The notes beneath the pieces were generated by a model. It was not told the DNA's origin. It made no database searches and was given only the letters and a program-made list of their open reading frames with translations. Shown in pieces: positions 1 through 11,085 of a DNA stretch of 58,747 bases (positions are counted from its first letter, which is position 1; each line of letters begins with the position of its first letter). Source of the stretch: Globisporangium splendens (taxonomy: Eukaryota > Oomycota > Peronosporomycetes > Pythiales > Pythiaceae); the NCBI GenBank assembly GCA_006386115.1, contig VFIW01000176.1, forward strand, positions 1 to 58,747. Direction: 5' to 3'. Both the position numbers and the translations under genes were made by a program.

Positions 1-1287
1 CGGGTTTTGTTTTCCGCGACGAAAACCCGTCAACCCGCATAAAAGAGAGAGAGAGAGAGGCAAGGGATACGCGCCAGATGGGGCGATCGACTAATGCAGG
101 TGAGTCTTCTTTGATCTGCGCGTGTGTGAGGTTGAGTCACGGTCGTTCAGTTGAGTGAGCTGCGCACACTTGCTTCGGCGTGAAACGGTATGATTACGAC
201 AGCAGGCGGCTTGCTGAGCCAGCGCCAACAACAGGTCGATGCAGATGGCCGATGTGTCCATGTTGAGTCGACGCAACCCTTTGGTTTCATGGGGAGGCAA
301 CGACGCACAAAGACTCAATATCCACGCGCTGTAGAGAAAAACAAGATGTCTATGGGACACATTGGAGGCACGTCCGAAGAATCCACCACAAAGCCACCAA
401 CTACCTTGCAAACATCGCAATAATGAACGCCGAGTCTTCAGACCGCCTTGCGGAGAGCACCAGAGGCATCTCCGCTCAACGACGAGAACAAGTACGACTG
501 CACATTGCTCTCGATCATGAATGTAATACTCGGTCAGGTAAATCTGCGTTCTTGCGTCGGCTGACTGCTTCTAGGAACTCTTACATCCACGGATTAATAG
601 GCTCCTTTCATCATCATCACCAGAGAAAAACAAGATGCAACTCCATCATGTACCTAGCTGCAGCTGTGACGTTATGATTCGAACGCAAAGGATCTGTGTG
701 CGGAGCACAATCTGCGCACCAGCAAAACACTCGGCGAAGGTTGGGTGGGTACACAAAAAAGTCAATGACCAAATGTACCGTGATTCTCAAACGATATTGT
801 ACGGCGCTCCTGTTGTTCGCACCACGAGTGATCGTCTGCCCGCAGCATGTGCAGTGAGTTGGTGGTAAAGTGGATCGATTGAGTACACTTTCCCCCTCTA
901 TCTCTCTGTGTTGTCTGCGGATTGTTTCAAATGCCATGCTGCACGAAAGAGAAAGTCCTGGTGGGATATTTTCACCCGTGATTATGCCGATCCGGAAAGA
1001 CTTTTGTGGAGGGAGCGAGGAAGGGGTCATGCAAGCGTAAACAGCGCGCACACTGGGTCACAAGCAAGGAGCAAGATGCTCGCTTTGTTATCCATCCATC
1101 AAGATGGACCCAGAGGAGAGATGGCAAGGGGGAGTCGCGGAGTTGAAGGAGGAGCAACATGGACGAGGACATGTCGGCGGAGGAGATGGATGCCCTGCCG
1201 CAGATGCAACGAGCAACTGCCTGTCTAGCAAGAGACAACTATATATTTCCAGTCATACAAAGAGTATTCAGCTCCACGGCGCATAGT
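1..1287. other. 3' flank, no gene recognised
   Basis: No reading frame here has protein-like composition or a motif I recognise. A short GA microsatellite lies near positions 45-58. The stretch is the downstream side of the minus-strand FYVE/RING gene and may include its 3' UTR. Confidence 0.5.
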
Positions 1288-2712
1288 CTACAGCTCAGAG
1301 TAAGAGTTTGCTGAGCGATAGTACGATGAGCCGGGGTAGCCACCCATGGCGCCGCGGGGAGCGCTTCGGGATCCCATGCCCATGCTAGGACCGTGTCCAA
1401 AGCCCATGCCGGTTCCAGGCACTCCACCCGCCACTTGAACTAGGAACATGTGCCCCGATGGACATGCAACGCGCCTACAATAGCCGACAACACACGATTA
1501 GAAAACTCAGCCCAACGATCGAGCTACAAGACCGTTAAATACTTACATGTTGTACATATGAGGAAGCACGCGCATCTGAATGTGGCACTGCGGGCAACGA
1601 ACAAGAGCGCCATGGGAACTCGCTCGATACGAGACTGGCTGGTTCGGCGCCATATCAGGACCATTCATCATCGGCGGGGGTGGTGGCGGTTGTTCATTCG
1701 GCCGCGGTTTCACATCGCGCTCGGTGACTGACTTGCCACAGTCTCGACAAAAGCGGTGTCCAGCGCGCACACGCGGATGATCACAATGCTTCTTCACCTG
1801 CATTTCGGTCATAATCGACCGGCACGACGGGCATTTATCGTAATTCGACGAGTCTGACGACTGGATCTCTTTGAGACAGCTCCAGTGGAAGCTATGACCA
1901 CAAGCGGTCGTGTAGATCGCATGGCCGACGTCCATCGTATCCAAACAGATCGCGCATTCTTCGGCTTCCTGCACGATGGTCGCAGATGCCGTAGCCGATT
2001 CAGCCGTAGGCACATGCTCGCCGCCATCGACTGCGCCCGCCAACAGTTCGAACGAGCGTTTCTCTGCGTCGCCAATAAATAAATCAATCTCTTTCGTATA
2101 GAGCGACACGGTCAAGCGACTGCAGTCATCCAAACTCTTCGATCGACGTAGTTTGTGGGGATCTGGACGCGGGCCGAGGTGTTTTTCCTCCAGCGCGCGC
2201 AGTCGCATTTCGGCGCGCGATTTGTCTCGAGCAGCCTGTTCGGCCACCTCCTGGTCCCTTCGCATCTCCTCAGCGGCGCGCATGCGCTGCTCTTCCTCGG
2301 CGACCGCGAGTTGACGCGCGCGCGCACGCTCGATATCTTCTGCGCGACGACGCTCCATCATCATTTGATTCTGGTCGTGCACACAACGGTCGCATACCCG
2401 CACCGGTTCGTTATTGTAGCGCACGATGGTCGTTGACGGCATCACTTTATGGGACCGCGCGCAGCTCCCGCACACGGCATTCCCACACGACTGTGACCAA
2501 CACACGCATGTAGTAACACAACATATCATTTTGGAGCTTATTGTCGTCGTACAAGCGTCTTTCACAGAAGGAAACACACGAAAACGTACCCGACACCGAT
2601 GCTTGCGGCGAAACACCTGGAACTTTTTCTGGCACATGAAGCAGTCGGTCGCGGCCTCATACATGGCGTCCGACATGTTCTGCACCGCCCCCTGCGGCGG
2701 ACGGATCATCAT
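1288..2712 (-). CDS. FYVE and RING-H2 zinc-finger protein (three exons)
   Basis: Spliced product about 417 residues. Exons are 2712-2590, 2490-1547 and 1474-1288. The introns are 99 and 72 nt, both GT-AG. Intron 1 cuts the FYVE finger: joining restores a basic RKHRCR patch followed directly by SCGNAVCGSC, the PI3P-binding signature. The last intron restores an in-frame Gly/Met-rich tail ending NSYSEL. Domains in order: FYVE (about residues 18-75), a long charged Glu/Arg-rich coiled coil (about 85-150), and RING-H2 (about 217-262: CAIC, CGHSFHWSC, CPSC), followed by further Cys pairs and a polyproline stretch. In known families FYVE binds phosphatidylinositol-3-phosphate on endosomes and RING-H2 acts as a ubiquitin E3. 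An endosomal E3 ligase is therefore inferred; the substrate is unknown. The start is the first Met, just before the FYVE region. Confidence 0.88.
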
Positions 2713-3246
2713 CTTCTCTCGTTCTCTCTCCCCCTCCGCCTGCTTCTCGCCTCAGACACGCGCGCGTAGCTCTTCTCTCGGCGATTCAGGGACGTTTGAG
2801 CTTCTCGTGCGTTGGCAATGCCCGCAGAAGAAAAAGAACCAGCGTGAGGCGGATTTTTATCCCTTCCCGACAAAAACAGGCCAGGTTTACAAGCGGGTTT
2901 GACAGTAAACCCGTTAGACCCAAATAAGATGCACAGAGACATTTCCCTATTGTTAAATGCTCGACACGAAAGACGGGTGGGTGGGTTTAGAATGCAGGTT
3001 TGCTGTTGGGAAGGAAGGATACCCGCATGGCCCTGTCGCGTGCACGCTCTGTTGGCACCTGCGCAAAGAGCGAGAGTTTGGACGATGATGATTAATGGCA
3101 ATCCGACAGTAATATTTGTATCCGATATGATTCTGGCGCAGACTCGCTGCTGACTACAGTAGCACGCTTTGCCTGCTCTCGCATAATGTTTTCATAGAGT
3201 ACAGAGCAGAGTGTGGTGGGCTTTCGTCGCTCTCGAAACACACAGT
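2713..3246. other. intergenic, promoter side of FYVE/RING gene
   Basis: Just upstream of the FYVE/RING start the plus strand is pyrimidine-rich (CT runs near 2710-2750). No further ORF with protein-like character and no RNA gene is recognisable. Confidence 0.4.
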
Positions 3247-3988
3247 TCAAAGCATCGCTTCGTCGCCCTCTTCGAACTCGTGGGGGATACCGTCACCCAT
3301 CTCTTCGTCGTCATTGTTCTGATTGATACCGAGCACGCGGTTCATCTCCCTCGTGCGCAGCTCATTCATCAGTCCTTGCACCTACAACAGCAATGCCGAC
3401 ATGCATACACACGCACAAACACACAGAAGGACAGTGAAATGGTCAGTCACAATTATCAAAGCCAGAGACAATCAGAACAGCCAAAGCAGCACTGAACGCG
3501 CAGACGCACCACGTGGCCCTTGCCCAAAGCCTCTGTTCGGTCCACGAAATCTTCAAAATTCAGTCCCGGATACAGGTCGTACGCCCACTGCTTGTACATC
3601 TTGATCAGCGAACCCAGCGCTTTTGCCTGCATCAACCCGTCCACACAAAATCAAACGATTGTAAAAAGCAAAACTCTCAATGCAAACTGCATAAAGTCAC
3701 TGCGCATACATTGCGCACCTCTTGACCAGAGACATCGCCGCTCACTTGAAAAGGAAACGTCTTGTGGATCTTTTCCAGACCTTCACCAGACACCAACGTC
3801 GAGTCTGTGAGGTTGTTGCGCTTCTTCTTGACGACTTTATCGGCATTCGCGTCGCCATCTTGCACGCTTTGGCCTAAGTCTTGGCTGGCGCTACCGCCAG
3901 TTAGTGCACCTGGCCCATTGCCAAAGCCTTCTTCGCGCCGGCGCGTGATCTCTGCATCGTCATCGCGCTCCCAACCTCTTGCCGCCAT
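3247..3988 (-). CDS. Swi3/TIPIN/Csm3-family replication fork protection protein
   Basis: Three exons (3988-3710, 3626-3510, 3381-3247) joined by GT-AG introns of 83 and 128 nt in phase 0, giving about 176 residues. The core matches the Swi3 domain: a basic stretch, then LTDSTLVSGEGLEKIHKTFP, then YKQWAYDLYPGLNFEDFVDR and an EALGKGHVV block. The tail is short and acidic (NNDDEEMGDG). In yeast and animals this family (Csm3, Swi3, TIPIN) pairs with Tof1/Timeless at the replication fork for checkpoint signalling and fork stability; the same role is inferred here. The start gives MAARGWERDD and is the only Met before the domain. An E2F-like site lies about 40 nt upstream. The TIPIN assignment rests on motif recall, not on a search. 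Confidence 0.85.
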
Positions 3989-4029
3989 TTTGTATGCAAT
4001 TTGAGTGAGTGAAAGCGCAAAAATGGGTA

Positions 4030-4038
4030 TTTGGCGCC
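4030..4038. promoter_or_regulatory. E2F-like site upstream of TIPIN-like gene
   Basis: TTTGGCGCC, nearly palindromic with its flanks, fits the E2F/DP consensus TTTSSCGC. It lies about 42 nt upstream of the ATG of the fork-protection gene, a gene type that is usually induced at G1/S. Single sites of this length can occur by chance. Confidence 0.45.
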
Positions 4039-4391
4039 ATTTTTGTCAACACAGTATAATGTGGCCCACATTATTTACGGGCTTTCTGGTTTGCTCTGCC
4101 TTGACAACAACCAGTAAAATGGCACAGTGATGGTCTGGTGCATCGGTCGTGGTCTACAAGCGTTTATCGTTGTCCGATCTAAATGAATGCACTCGATGCA
4201 GTCATTTTTCCGCACAATGCGGTCACGTATTTGATGGAAATAACAACCGCGACCGGATTGATCCAACAAACGCAACCACTCGTTGGTATCGTTAAGCTAA
4301 CTGCAGCGCACCCGCAACTCTTGCTGTGAAAGGTCCATTTGAACACGAGTGCATTGTTTTTCGTGGTAAACTAGAAAGACTAACCAGACGA
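4039..4391. other. intergenic
   Basis: No convincing gene. A minus-strand reading at about 4275-4075 (contains LLDQSGRGCYFHQIRDRIV) looks somewhat protein-like and could be a relic, but I recognise no family. Confidence 0.35.
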
Positions 4392-4963
4392 CTAACTAGA
4401 ACGGCGACTCAGACGCTTCAATCGTCGACGGTGGTGCGAGCAAGGCCGCTTTCCGTGATTTGCCTATCAGCATCAAACCAAGAAAATGATTGAGGACCAT
4501 GCTCACCACGTCATCCTTCCAACAAAAGCACCTCAGCCTCACCTTCTTCGGTCGTCGAGCGTTGCGGTTGAGCAGTTGCATGCCAATCGGCTCTTCCGTC
4601 AGCCGCATCTTCTCGAGGGAGAACTCCAAATTGTGCCGCCAGTCGGCTAAATATTGCGGTGGTTGCACTGGCGCGATACCCACTTGTCTAGCTGCGTTTG
4701 CGCGAGGAGCACAGAAGATAGTAAGAAATACGCTCTCAGTCAATGTTTGGACTCCAACACAACTGATGCGGCATGTGCGCAAGCACAACGCATGAGTGAA
4801 TAACAGTGTGGTTGTTCGTACCAGTAGGGAAGAGGTTCCACGGCGCCATGGCCATACGCGCGGACGAGAACCCGCGGTGCGCGGACGTCTTGCTGGTCGA
4901 CGCCGCCGTGGACGTCGCCGCCATCGCCGGGCGTAACAGCAGCTTCATCGCGGCAGTCACCAT
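4392..4963 (-). CDS. small basic protein, probably mitochondrial (three exons)
   Basis: Exons 4963-4822, 4691-4543 and 4463-4392, with introns of 130 and 79 nt, give about 120 residues. Phases agree: phase 1 at the first junction restores Ala, and phase 0 at the second. The N-terminus (MVTAAMKLLLRPAMAATSTA) is rich in Ala, Ser, Thr and Arg without acidic residues, like a mitochondrial presequence. The middle is QPPQYLADWRHNLEFSLEKM. The C-terminus is strongly basic, with KKANHGKRPCSHHRRR. Such short proteins with a basic NxGxRPCS tail suggest an RNA- or ribosome-associated mitochondrial role, but I cannot name the family. The gene is divergent from MIS12, with starts 183 bp apart. A longer form starting at 5015 in another frame would lack the presequence and does not fit the splice phases. 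Confidence 0.65.
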
Positions 4964-5145
4964 GCTTGCGTTGTGTCAATCGGCCGAGCACCACCGGTTT
5001 GAGGGTCGGATCCAAACAGAGCCTCCATTGCAGGACAGTACATACTCTCAGAATTTATAGTTGCCAGGAGTGTATGTGCGTGAGTTGAGTGAGTGCGGGT
5101 TGCCTTTTCCTAGACAGAGCAAATCGAGCACAAGGGCGAACGAAC
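4964..5145. promoter_or_regulatory. bidirectional promoter region
   Basis: This 182-bp gap separates the start codons of the small mitochondrial-type gene (-) and MIS12 (+), so it must contain both 5' UTRs and both core promoters unless MIS12 has a further upstream exon. A pyrimidine-rich TTTTCCTAG at 5105-5113 could be a splice acceptor for such an exon. Confidence 0.5.
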
Positions 5146-6343
5146 ATGGCAATGAACGCACTCATGACGCGCTTCCTCGATGAGCGTACGTGAAACTGGA
5201 GCCCTGCGCACCCAGCTACGCACGCACGCACGCACGCGCACTGACGAGATCGCGCCGTGCTGGAATTTCTTTGTGCACTTGGCAGTGAATGCGCTCAGCT
5301 TGGACGCCATGAGTGAGGTGCGCGGCGAAGTGGAAAATGCGCTGCACCAGGTACTCCAACCGCACACACCAATCATACTACTTTATCAGCTTCTAGATGC
5401 ACAAAACCGAGCGCGTGTATTTGCGTGCGCCAACATAGCGTCTTCCATCGTGTGGTGACAAGAAGAAGCAAGCGCGCCAGCTAAATGCAGTCGCTAACGT
5501 ACGTTCAACCATGTCCTTCCTCTGTGCTGATTGAACGCTGACAAGAGTGCACATTCGTGCAGGGGTCGAGCCAGTACATGGACGCAATCTATAGCAAGTT
5601 TGTGAAGAATTTTGACAAGTTCGACCTGTACGTGCGGCGCAACATCGTCGCCGTGCCCGCAGACGTGGCTGACGCTGTCGCAGCCTGGTATGCTGCTTCA
5701 GGAGACGCGCCGGCAACTTCTCACGCCAAGGACAACAACGACACCCTTGAGATGCACGTTACCTCGCCAGTCTCCATAGACCAGCAGAAGGAAATGGAAT
5801 TAGAGTACGAGCTGGGAGATTTGCGGTATCAATTGGTGATGGTAACGTGCGCACAATTCTGTTCAAAGCATTTATGTCAATTCCGACATGCGCTAACGTC
5901 AAGCTTTATGTTTTATGTTTTAGGTTTCAGAAAAGAAGCAAGCACTTAAGATGGAGCACAATGCGCTAAAAAAGAAATCGGATCAGCTCGCCGACATTGA
6001 CGAGCAACTGAAGAGTCTTCATCAAATTCCACAGCAATCACTATCCCCGTTTGGATGCACGTTGGACCAACTAAGAACGTTGCGCAGTTCGATAAAGCGA
6101 ATTGACACGATTCAAGCTGTACTAGACAACGATGCACGTGAAAGGAAGCGGATAAAGTTCGAGACAAGAGAAACTTTTGGTGAGTCAGAAACTGATAATA
6201 GTATAAATGTCCTCGTTGGAAGGTTCTCACACCATTATCGAGCAGAAAGCATGAGGAAGCGATTTTTGACTGAGACAGCAGGTGTACTTTTTACATCTTT
6301 AAAGGACCTTCAAACCTTGCATGCGAAGCTAATGTCCATGTAA
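5146..6343 (+). CDS. MIS12: MIS12 kinetochore complex subunit (five exons)
   Basis: Proposed exons are 5146-5185, 5286-5350, 5563-5841, 5924-6179 and 6282-6343, giving about 233 residues with consistent phases. The diagnostic block is SKFVKNFDKFDLYVRRNIVA followed by VP, the hallmark of Mis12/Mtw1 (KNFDKFELYVLRNI in relatives). It is preceded by an N-terminal helical part (NALSLDAMSEVRGEVENALH) and followed by a long coiled coil (EKKQALKMEHNALKKKSDQL). In other eukaryotes Mis12 is part of the four-subunit MIND/MIS12 complex that links inner-kinetochore CENP-C to NDC80. The N-terminus here is shorter than usual, so an upstream exon may be missing. The last intron (102 nt, in frame) is likely but optional; retaining it also leaves an open frame. 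An ACGC microsatellite lies in intron 1. Confidence 0.82.
5219..5240. repeat. ACGC microsatellite in MIS12 intron 1
   Basis: About five tandem copies of ACGC. The repeat lies wholly inside the inferred first intron, between donor GTACGT (5186) and acceptor CTTGGCAG (5285). Confidence 0.8.
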
Positions 6344-9300
6344 TTACTGCGCGTCGCTACATTATGAAGTAGCACATTTCTTGTGACACTTGCAGCTCGA
6401 AAAAAACTAGCTTCTCTACTTTTCAGGGCATGGAGTATTAACCACTTCACTTTCGAATCTTCTCTTCTCGACTACCGAATGGAAATTGTTGAGTCGAACG
6501 TCAGCTGCGACTTCCCGAACTATGTCCTCGATCTCAAGAGCGCAAAAGTATGTTTGAAGAAGTAGCAGCCACGGGAAAAGTTGTTACAGCTGGATGTGAA
6601 AGTGTCGAAAGTATCTTTTTTGCTAGAAAATGCAGCCAGCCATCGGTAGAGTTGAGAACATTGAGCAATAGTGTTGCTGCTCTGCTGTCAGCAGGAACAT
6701 GTCTTCGAACAGTATAACGCCACGATCTCTCCCAGCTTTGGTAGCCGCCAAACTGCATATCGGGTGTAATGCGCAAGTCTACTTTTCACTACAGGATTGA
6801 TGCAAATTACTTCTCGATGCTGTATTTCATTGGCCACATGGTGAGATGACAAGGACACCACGGAAATTCTCTTGGCGTCCGCATACAAGCGGATTTAGCT
6901 AGTCTGCAACAGCCGGAGGTGAGAAAAGTATTTCCTGGAATGCAAGATCACAGAAACTGGGATGCTGTCCGTGACAGCAGTACATATACATTGGAAGCTG
7001 GCTAAGTTCAATGGGTCACCCTAATACTAATACTAATGGAAGCTTCTTCACATGCAACGCCGTGAATACACACACCAAAAAGATCGAGTGCGCACCATTC
7101 GATGAGGATGAGCTTATTCTTGCAGTGCGTCCATGAGAACCGGATCCACGACTGCCACCTAGAAAAACGAAGGATTGTGCAAGTGTATGTGCAAAGCGCT
7201 GCCTGACGTCATGAAGTGGGTGCAGAGAAGCCGGAGCGGAGGTCCGCGGAAAGACTAAGATTTGCCGAGGAGGATTCATCTTGCGAGAGATGGAACTTTC
7301 TCTCTTTTCAGTCGCAGAGAGACGGTCTCTCCATATTCACGATGCTGGTCGCAGTTTCTTCTCTTTTTGAGGGAGTGGGTCAAATTGATCGGTGAGAGCA
7401 TGGCTCACCAAGACAGACAATGTTCTTCGATGTCATGCTGCTGGACACGGATCTGTCTGCAAACCACATTTTGACGAAAGAAGGAGAAATAGGTGGAGTA
7501 AGTGTTCGTCAGTGTCCGGAACGAATAATCCGATTCGCTTTGACAATCCAGGTGACACATTGCCACATGGAAACGGACTGCACTTCAACCATTAGAGCCG
7601 TCGTTTTCGTGCACACGCTTTTCGGCGCGTTCTGCGCTGCGTCAGCTTCAAGGGTCCATGCTTGCTAGCAAAATGTACACATCGAGACAACGATAAGTCA
7701 GGAACACGCATGTGCGAAAGAGATTCCAGCAGTGCACAGAGTTGCAATCCACAGTGCACATTCGGTTTCGAACTTGGCAGTGCTGACTGAACAAAAGCAC
7801 CTTTCTTTGGCTCGGATGAAAGCCATCCAGCGCAAGATGCGTCGAGGTGATCTTCCAAAATGGAAAGAAAGCTTAAACGGACCGCCTCCTCCTACCTTGT
7901 GTGCTTGCTGCATACCTCGTTCCCTCGCGGAAGCGAAAGCAATTACATCATCTCGTATCCCATGGGCACATACGTCAGACCGCCGACTTCTTTTCGTCTC
8001 GTGCCATCCACAAGGTCTCCAAAATGATGCATTTTTCGGCGTGCGATCTCGTTTCTTTGCTGACTCCTGTGCTTGCGTTCGGTTCGTCCCATGTACACTT
8101 GATGGGGATGTGAAGCTCAGACTCCGTGGTACACAAACGTGCACATGGCTTGCTCGTGTGTGGATGGATGCACTGGATCTTATATGTGCACATAGACAAA
8201 CAGCACAGTGATCGTAACGTCCGCGAACGGCAAAACGGTAAATGGCATCCTTCTTTTGCAGAAAGTCGAGATGATGGCAAAGTGGCATCCCTCCAGTGCT
8301 GGAAAGCAGCACGCGAAGGAGAAAGACTGTCACCCCTTTCGCGTGTTGCGGCCGCTTCGTCTGTCATCGTGACAGGTCGAGAGGCAAGCACACGAAACAA
8401 ACAGGATCCAACAGCAGCACACACCAGTGATGCTCGATCACTCACAGTTTACAGAGTATCCCACTGCTGCAGTGCGAAGCGCCAGCTGCTCGAGAAGGGA
8501 GCATCTGGTTAACAACGTTGACGCCAGTCAGTGTTTCTGTAACGGCTGCTGTGAAATTTGCTGACTCCAACCATGCACGCGAATGCATCCGATGTCAAGT
8601 GCGAAGGAAGGAAGCATTTTCAGTCGATGGCTTGTCCTGGAGCCCACCGGACGCAATTGCGCGCACCAGAGTTGCTCACCAAGCCTACCGGGCGACAAAA
8701 CCCCAGATGAAATAGCTTGACCAGATGCACTCGCAATGGTCCAACACCCCACAAGAGCATCTTACTGCTGCAAACATGCGGGCATACGCAACCTGTCATG
8801 GGTAACTGAGTACGTAGTCGCAATGCAACTATCCAGCCCAGCAATTTTCGCCCAGAACTATCATACACTTTGGATGTCGCTGGGGAAATTTGATGGGGGG
8901 AGAAGTGGCACGCCAGAGTCCGCGAAGTGGCATGGCCACACAGTGTGTACCCACCCAACCACTCTCTTGGTCAGGTACGCACTGGCGAGAGCCACTCCAC
9001 ATCCAGCCCGTCTACGCCGTTGTTGTATACCCGAGAACTCCATGGCAATAAGACCGGCCAATCGTATTGCGCGAGCACTCTTTGCGGGATTCCTCTCGTT
9101 AACCTCCAGGCACGCATTTGAGCGCAGTATGGCATTCGACGGCTTCTGTTACTGTGTTCAGATCATGCTACTGCCGGTTCCTAGGGTACTTGCACGTGGT
9201 GGCGACACAACGGTAACATACTTCCGGTACACACAACATTGGCTTGCTTTTTCTCTACTTCTTCGTTTACCATTAGGGCTTGAGGGCTGATCGTGTCATT

Positions 9301-10164
9301 ACACCAGGTGAGGTGAGGTGAGGTTTCTCCCAGACCAAAGCCGAGTTGTTTGTGCCGGAAGTGGAGTGGTGTTTGGTGAAGGAATTGCTTTGGCGTTATC
9401 CGCTCCTTCGAAATTTTGAGTGTGTGAACGTGAAATTGATGTTGAAGTGGGCTGTCCCTTTTTTTAGATTGTTTTGAATTGTTTCTGTTGTCCTGGTGGG
9501 AAAAACCAAGCACGGGGGATGGAGAGTCTTTGTCCCACTTTGGTGAAAAGCCCTGAAACGAGCTGAGCAAACGGGTCATTGGGCTTCCCGTTTGCCCCGT
9601 CTGAACCAGCTGTCAGCTGCGTTTATTGACTGGTACAAACCTCCTTTTGTCGACCTGCACGCTTCGTCGTTACGCGCAAGTTCTACCTGCAGGGTACACT
9701 AGCGAGGGATCTGATGGCGAGGAAGTCAGGAGGGAGGGAGGGAGGGAAGGAAGGAAACAAGATGGTCGCTCGCGTCGTGCGCACAGCCGGTCCACTCACG
9801 TCGGCGCACAGTGGGAGCGCCGCATGCAACAGGTGCCGAATTATTCGCGCTGGCGCCGGAGACACCCACTGTACCTCTTGGCGCTTCTATTGCAATCCTC
9901 TCTCTCGAGGATGATGCAGAGGATGATGGGGTCGCAGCACTCACTGTCTGGCTGCCTCTGTGGGGGACGGCGCGCGCGCAAGAGAGAGAGCGAAGGAGAA
10001 AGAGAACGAACCCAGTGGATGACGCTTCTCTTCCGCTTCAGGTTTCAATTTGCTCGATCCAGCACAAGTGGTCGTCATACCCATCAGTCCTTTCATCCGC
10101 CAGCACCACGGCTAACCAACCAAACACCCATTGCCACCTGCAATCGCCAGCAGCCCCTCTCAAG
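6344..10164. other. long stretch without a supportable gene
   Basis: About 3.8 kb. Several ORFs of 60-210 codons exist on both strands, but they lack protein-like composition, overlap one another and show no motif. The two least poor candidates are a plus-strand piece near 6430-6565 (contains SLLDYRMEIVESNV, vaguely like a COMM domain) and one near 7420-7600 (contains MFFDVMLLDTDLSANHILTK). Neither extends into a splice-consistent gene. Short tandem GGTGA repeats occur at about 9308-9322. The last 500 bp is the upstream region of the HSF gene. Confidence 0.4.
9732..9746 (+). other. predicted G-quadruplex motif
   Basis: Four GGG runs separated by single A bases, followed by more GGAA repeats. 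This is a canonical G4 motif on the coding strand about 420 bp upstream of the HSF start, possibly in its promoter or 5' UTR. Confidence 0.6.
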
Positions 10165-11085
10165 ATGCAGTTGATCGCCACGCGCGCCACCACGATGAGT
10201 CCGATGAAGATGACTGACAGCCCGAACAAGGCTGACAAGGACGTCGCGCCGTTCCTCAAGAATCTGCGCAAGATGCTGGATCTCGAAAGTGACGAGATCC
10301 TGCGCTGGACACCCAACGGCCGCGCCTTTGAGATCCACGACATGGAACAGATGATGGACTACGTGCTCCCCAAGTACTTCAAACACCGCAAGTATACGAG
10401 CTTCCAGCGCCAGCTCAACTACTTCAACTTCCGCAAATGGACCAAGTCCAAGGCTGTTGTGTGCACGTTCTCGAACGAGTACTTCTTGCGTGATCAGCCG
10501 GAACTGGCATGGCGCATCACGCGCAAGAAATCGATCCACCAAATTCCTCAAGGCATCAGCAGCAGCAGCGGTGGCAACAAGGGTATTCCAAAGCCGCGTC
10601 CCAACCGGATCCTCTCACTCCCACCCTCGACCTCGATGCCGAGCGGATTGCCACGTCCTCCTTACCATATTGCTTCGCATCCTTACTGGATGAAAGCCGA
10701 GACGGTGGGAGTCAGCGTCGCGCGCTCAGAGAGTCTGAGCGACTCGAACGGCCGCATGCCGTTCCCATCGCCAACCGATAACGACACGATGCTCAAAGAG
10801 CACGACCACGCGAGCTATCGCCGCGTCTACTTTGGCAACCACTCGGAGTCGCTCCCGACCCACCACCACCATCACCATCACCACCCACAGCAGCAGCAAC
10901 ATCCCGAGTCCATGGACTGGATCGACTGCTTGCTTCCACCGGTAGACCGCATCGAAGATGAGATCTACACGTATATGTACCCGTCGTCGTCTTCTTCCTC
11001 TTCTTCGTTGTCCGCTCTTTCCTTGTCTAGCAGCACCCCGTTTGTCAGCAAGCCGTACGAGTGTGTCCGCACCAGCACGATGTAA
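10165..11085 (+). CDS. heat-shock-factor (HSF-type) transcription factor
   Basis: About 306 residues, no intron. An HSF-type winged-helix DNA-binding domain spans residues about 26-122: VAPFLKNLRKMLD, WTPNGRAFEI, LPKYFKHRKYTSFQRQLNYF, NFRKWT, then FLRDQPEL and a basic end RITRKK. The recognition helix SFQRQLNYFNF is intact. The rest is low complexity: a His-rich run near residue 235, Gln repeats and a Ser-rich tail; no clear heptad trimerisation domain is visible. HSF-fold proteins bind GAA-type heat-shock elements. In oomycetes the family is expanded, and the target genes are unknown. The frame stays open upstream to 9811, but that part lacks protein character and I read it as 5' UTR. The first Met shortly before the domain was chosen; Met at residues 11, 14 or 16 is also possible. 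Confidence 0.9.
   Translation: MQLIATRATTMSPMKMTDSPNKADKDVAPFLKNLRKMLDLESDEILRWTPNGRAFEIHDMEQMMDYVLPKYFKHRKYTSFQRQLNYFNFRKWTKSKAVVCTFSNEYFLRDQPELAWRITRKKSIHQIPQGISSSSGGNKGIPKPRPNRILSLPPSTSMPSGLPRPPYHIASHPYWMKAETVGVSVARSESLSDSNGRMPFPSPTDNDTMLKEHDHASYRRVYFGNHSESLPTHHHHHHHHPQQQQHPESMDWIDCLLPPVDRIEDEIYTYMYPSSSSSSSSLSALSLSSSTPFVSKPYECVRTSTM

Noticed and set aside
6383..6565. Plus-strand piece with SLLDYRMEIVESNV that vaguely recalls a COMM domain
   Set aside because: The conserved Trp and the N-terminal helical part are absent, and no upstream or downstream exon fits.
7698..8333. 211-codon open frame on the minus strand
   Set aside because: Rich in Cys/His/Ser/Arg without any motif, overlapped by equally long frames on the other strand, no splice-consistent extension; looks like chance in GC-balanced DNA.
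9811..10164. N-terminal extension of the HSF frame by 118 codons
   Set aside because: Composition is unlike the HSF protein, it contains GA-rich low complexity, and the DNA-binding domain normally lies near the N-terminus.
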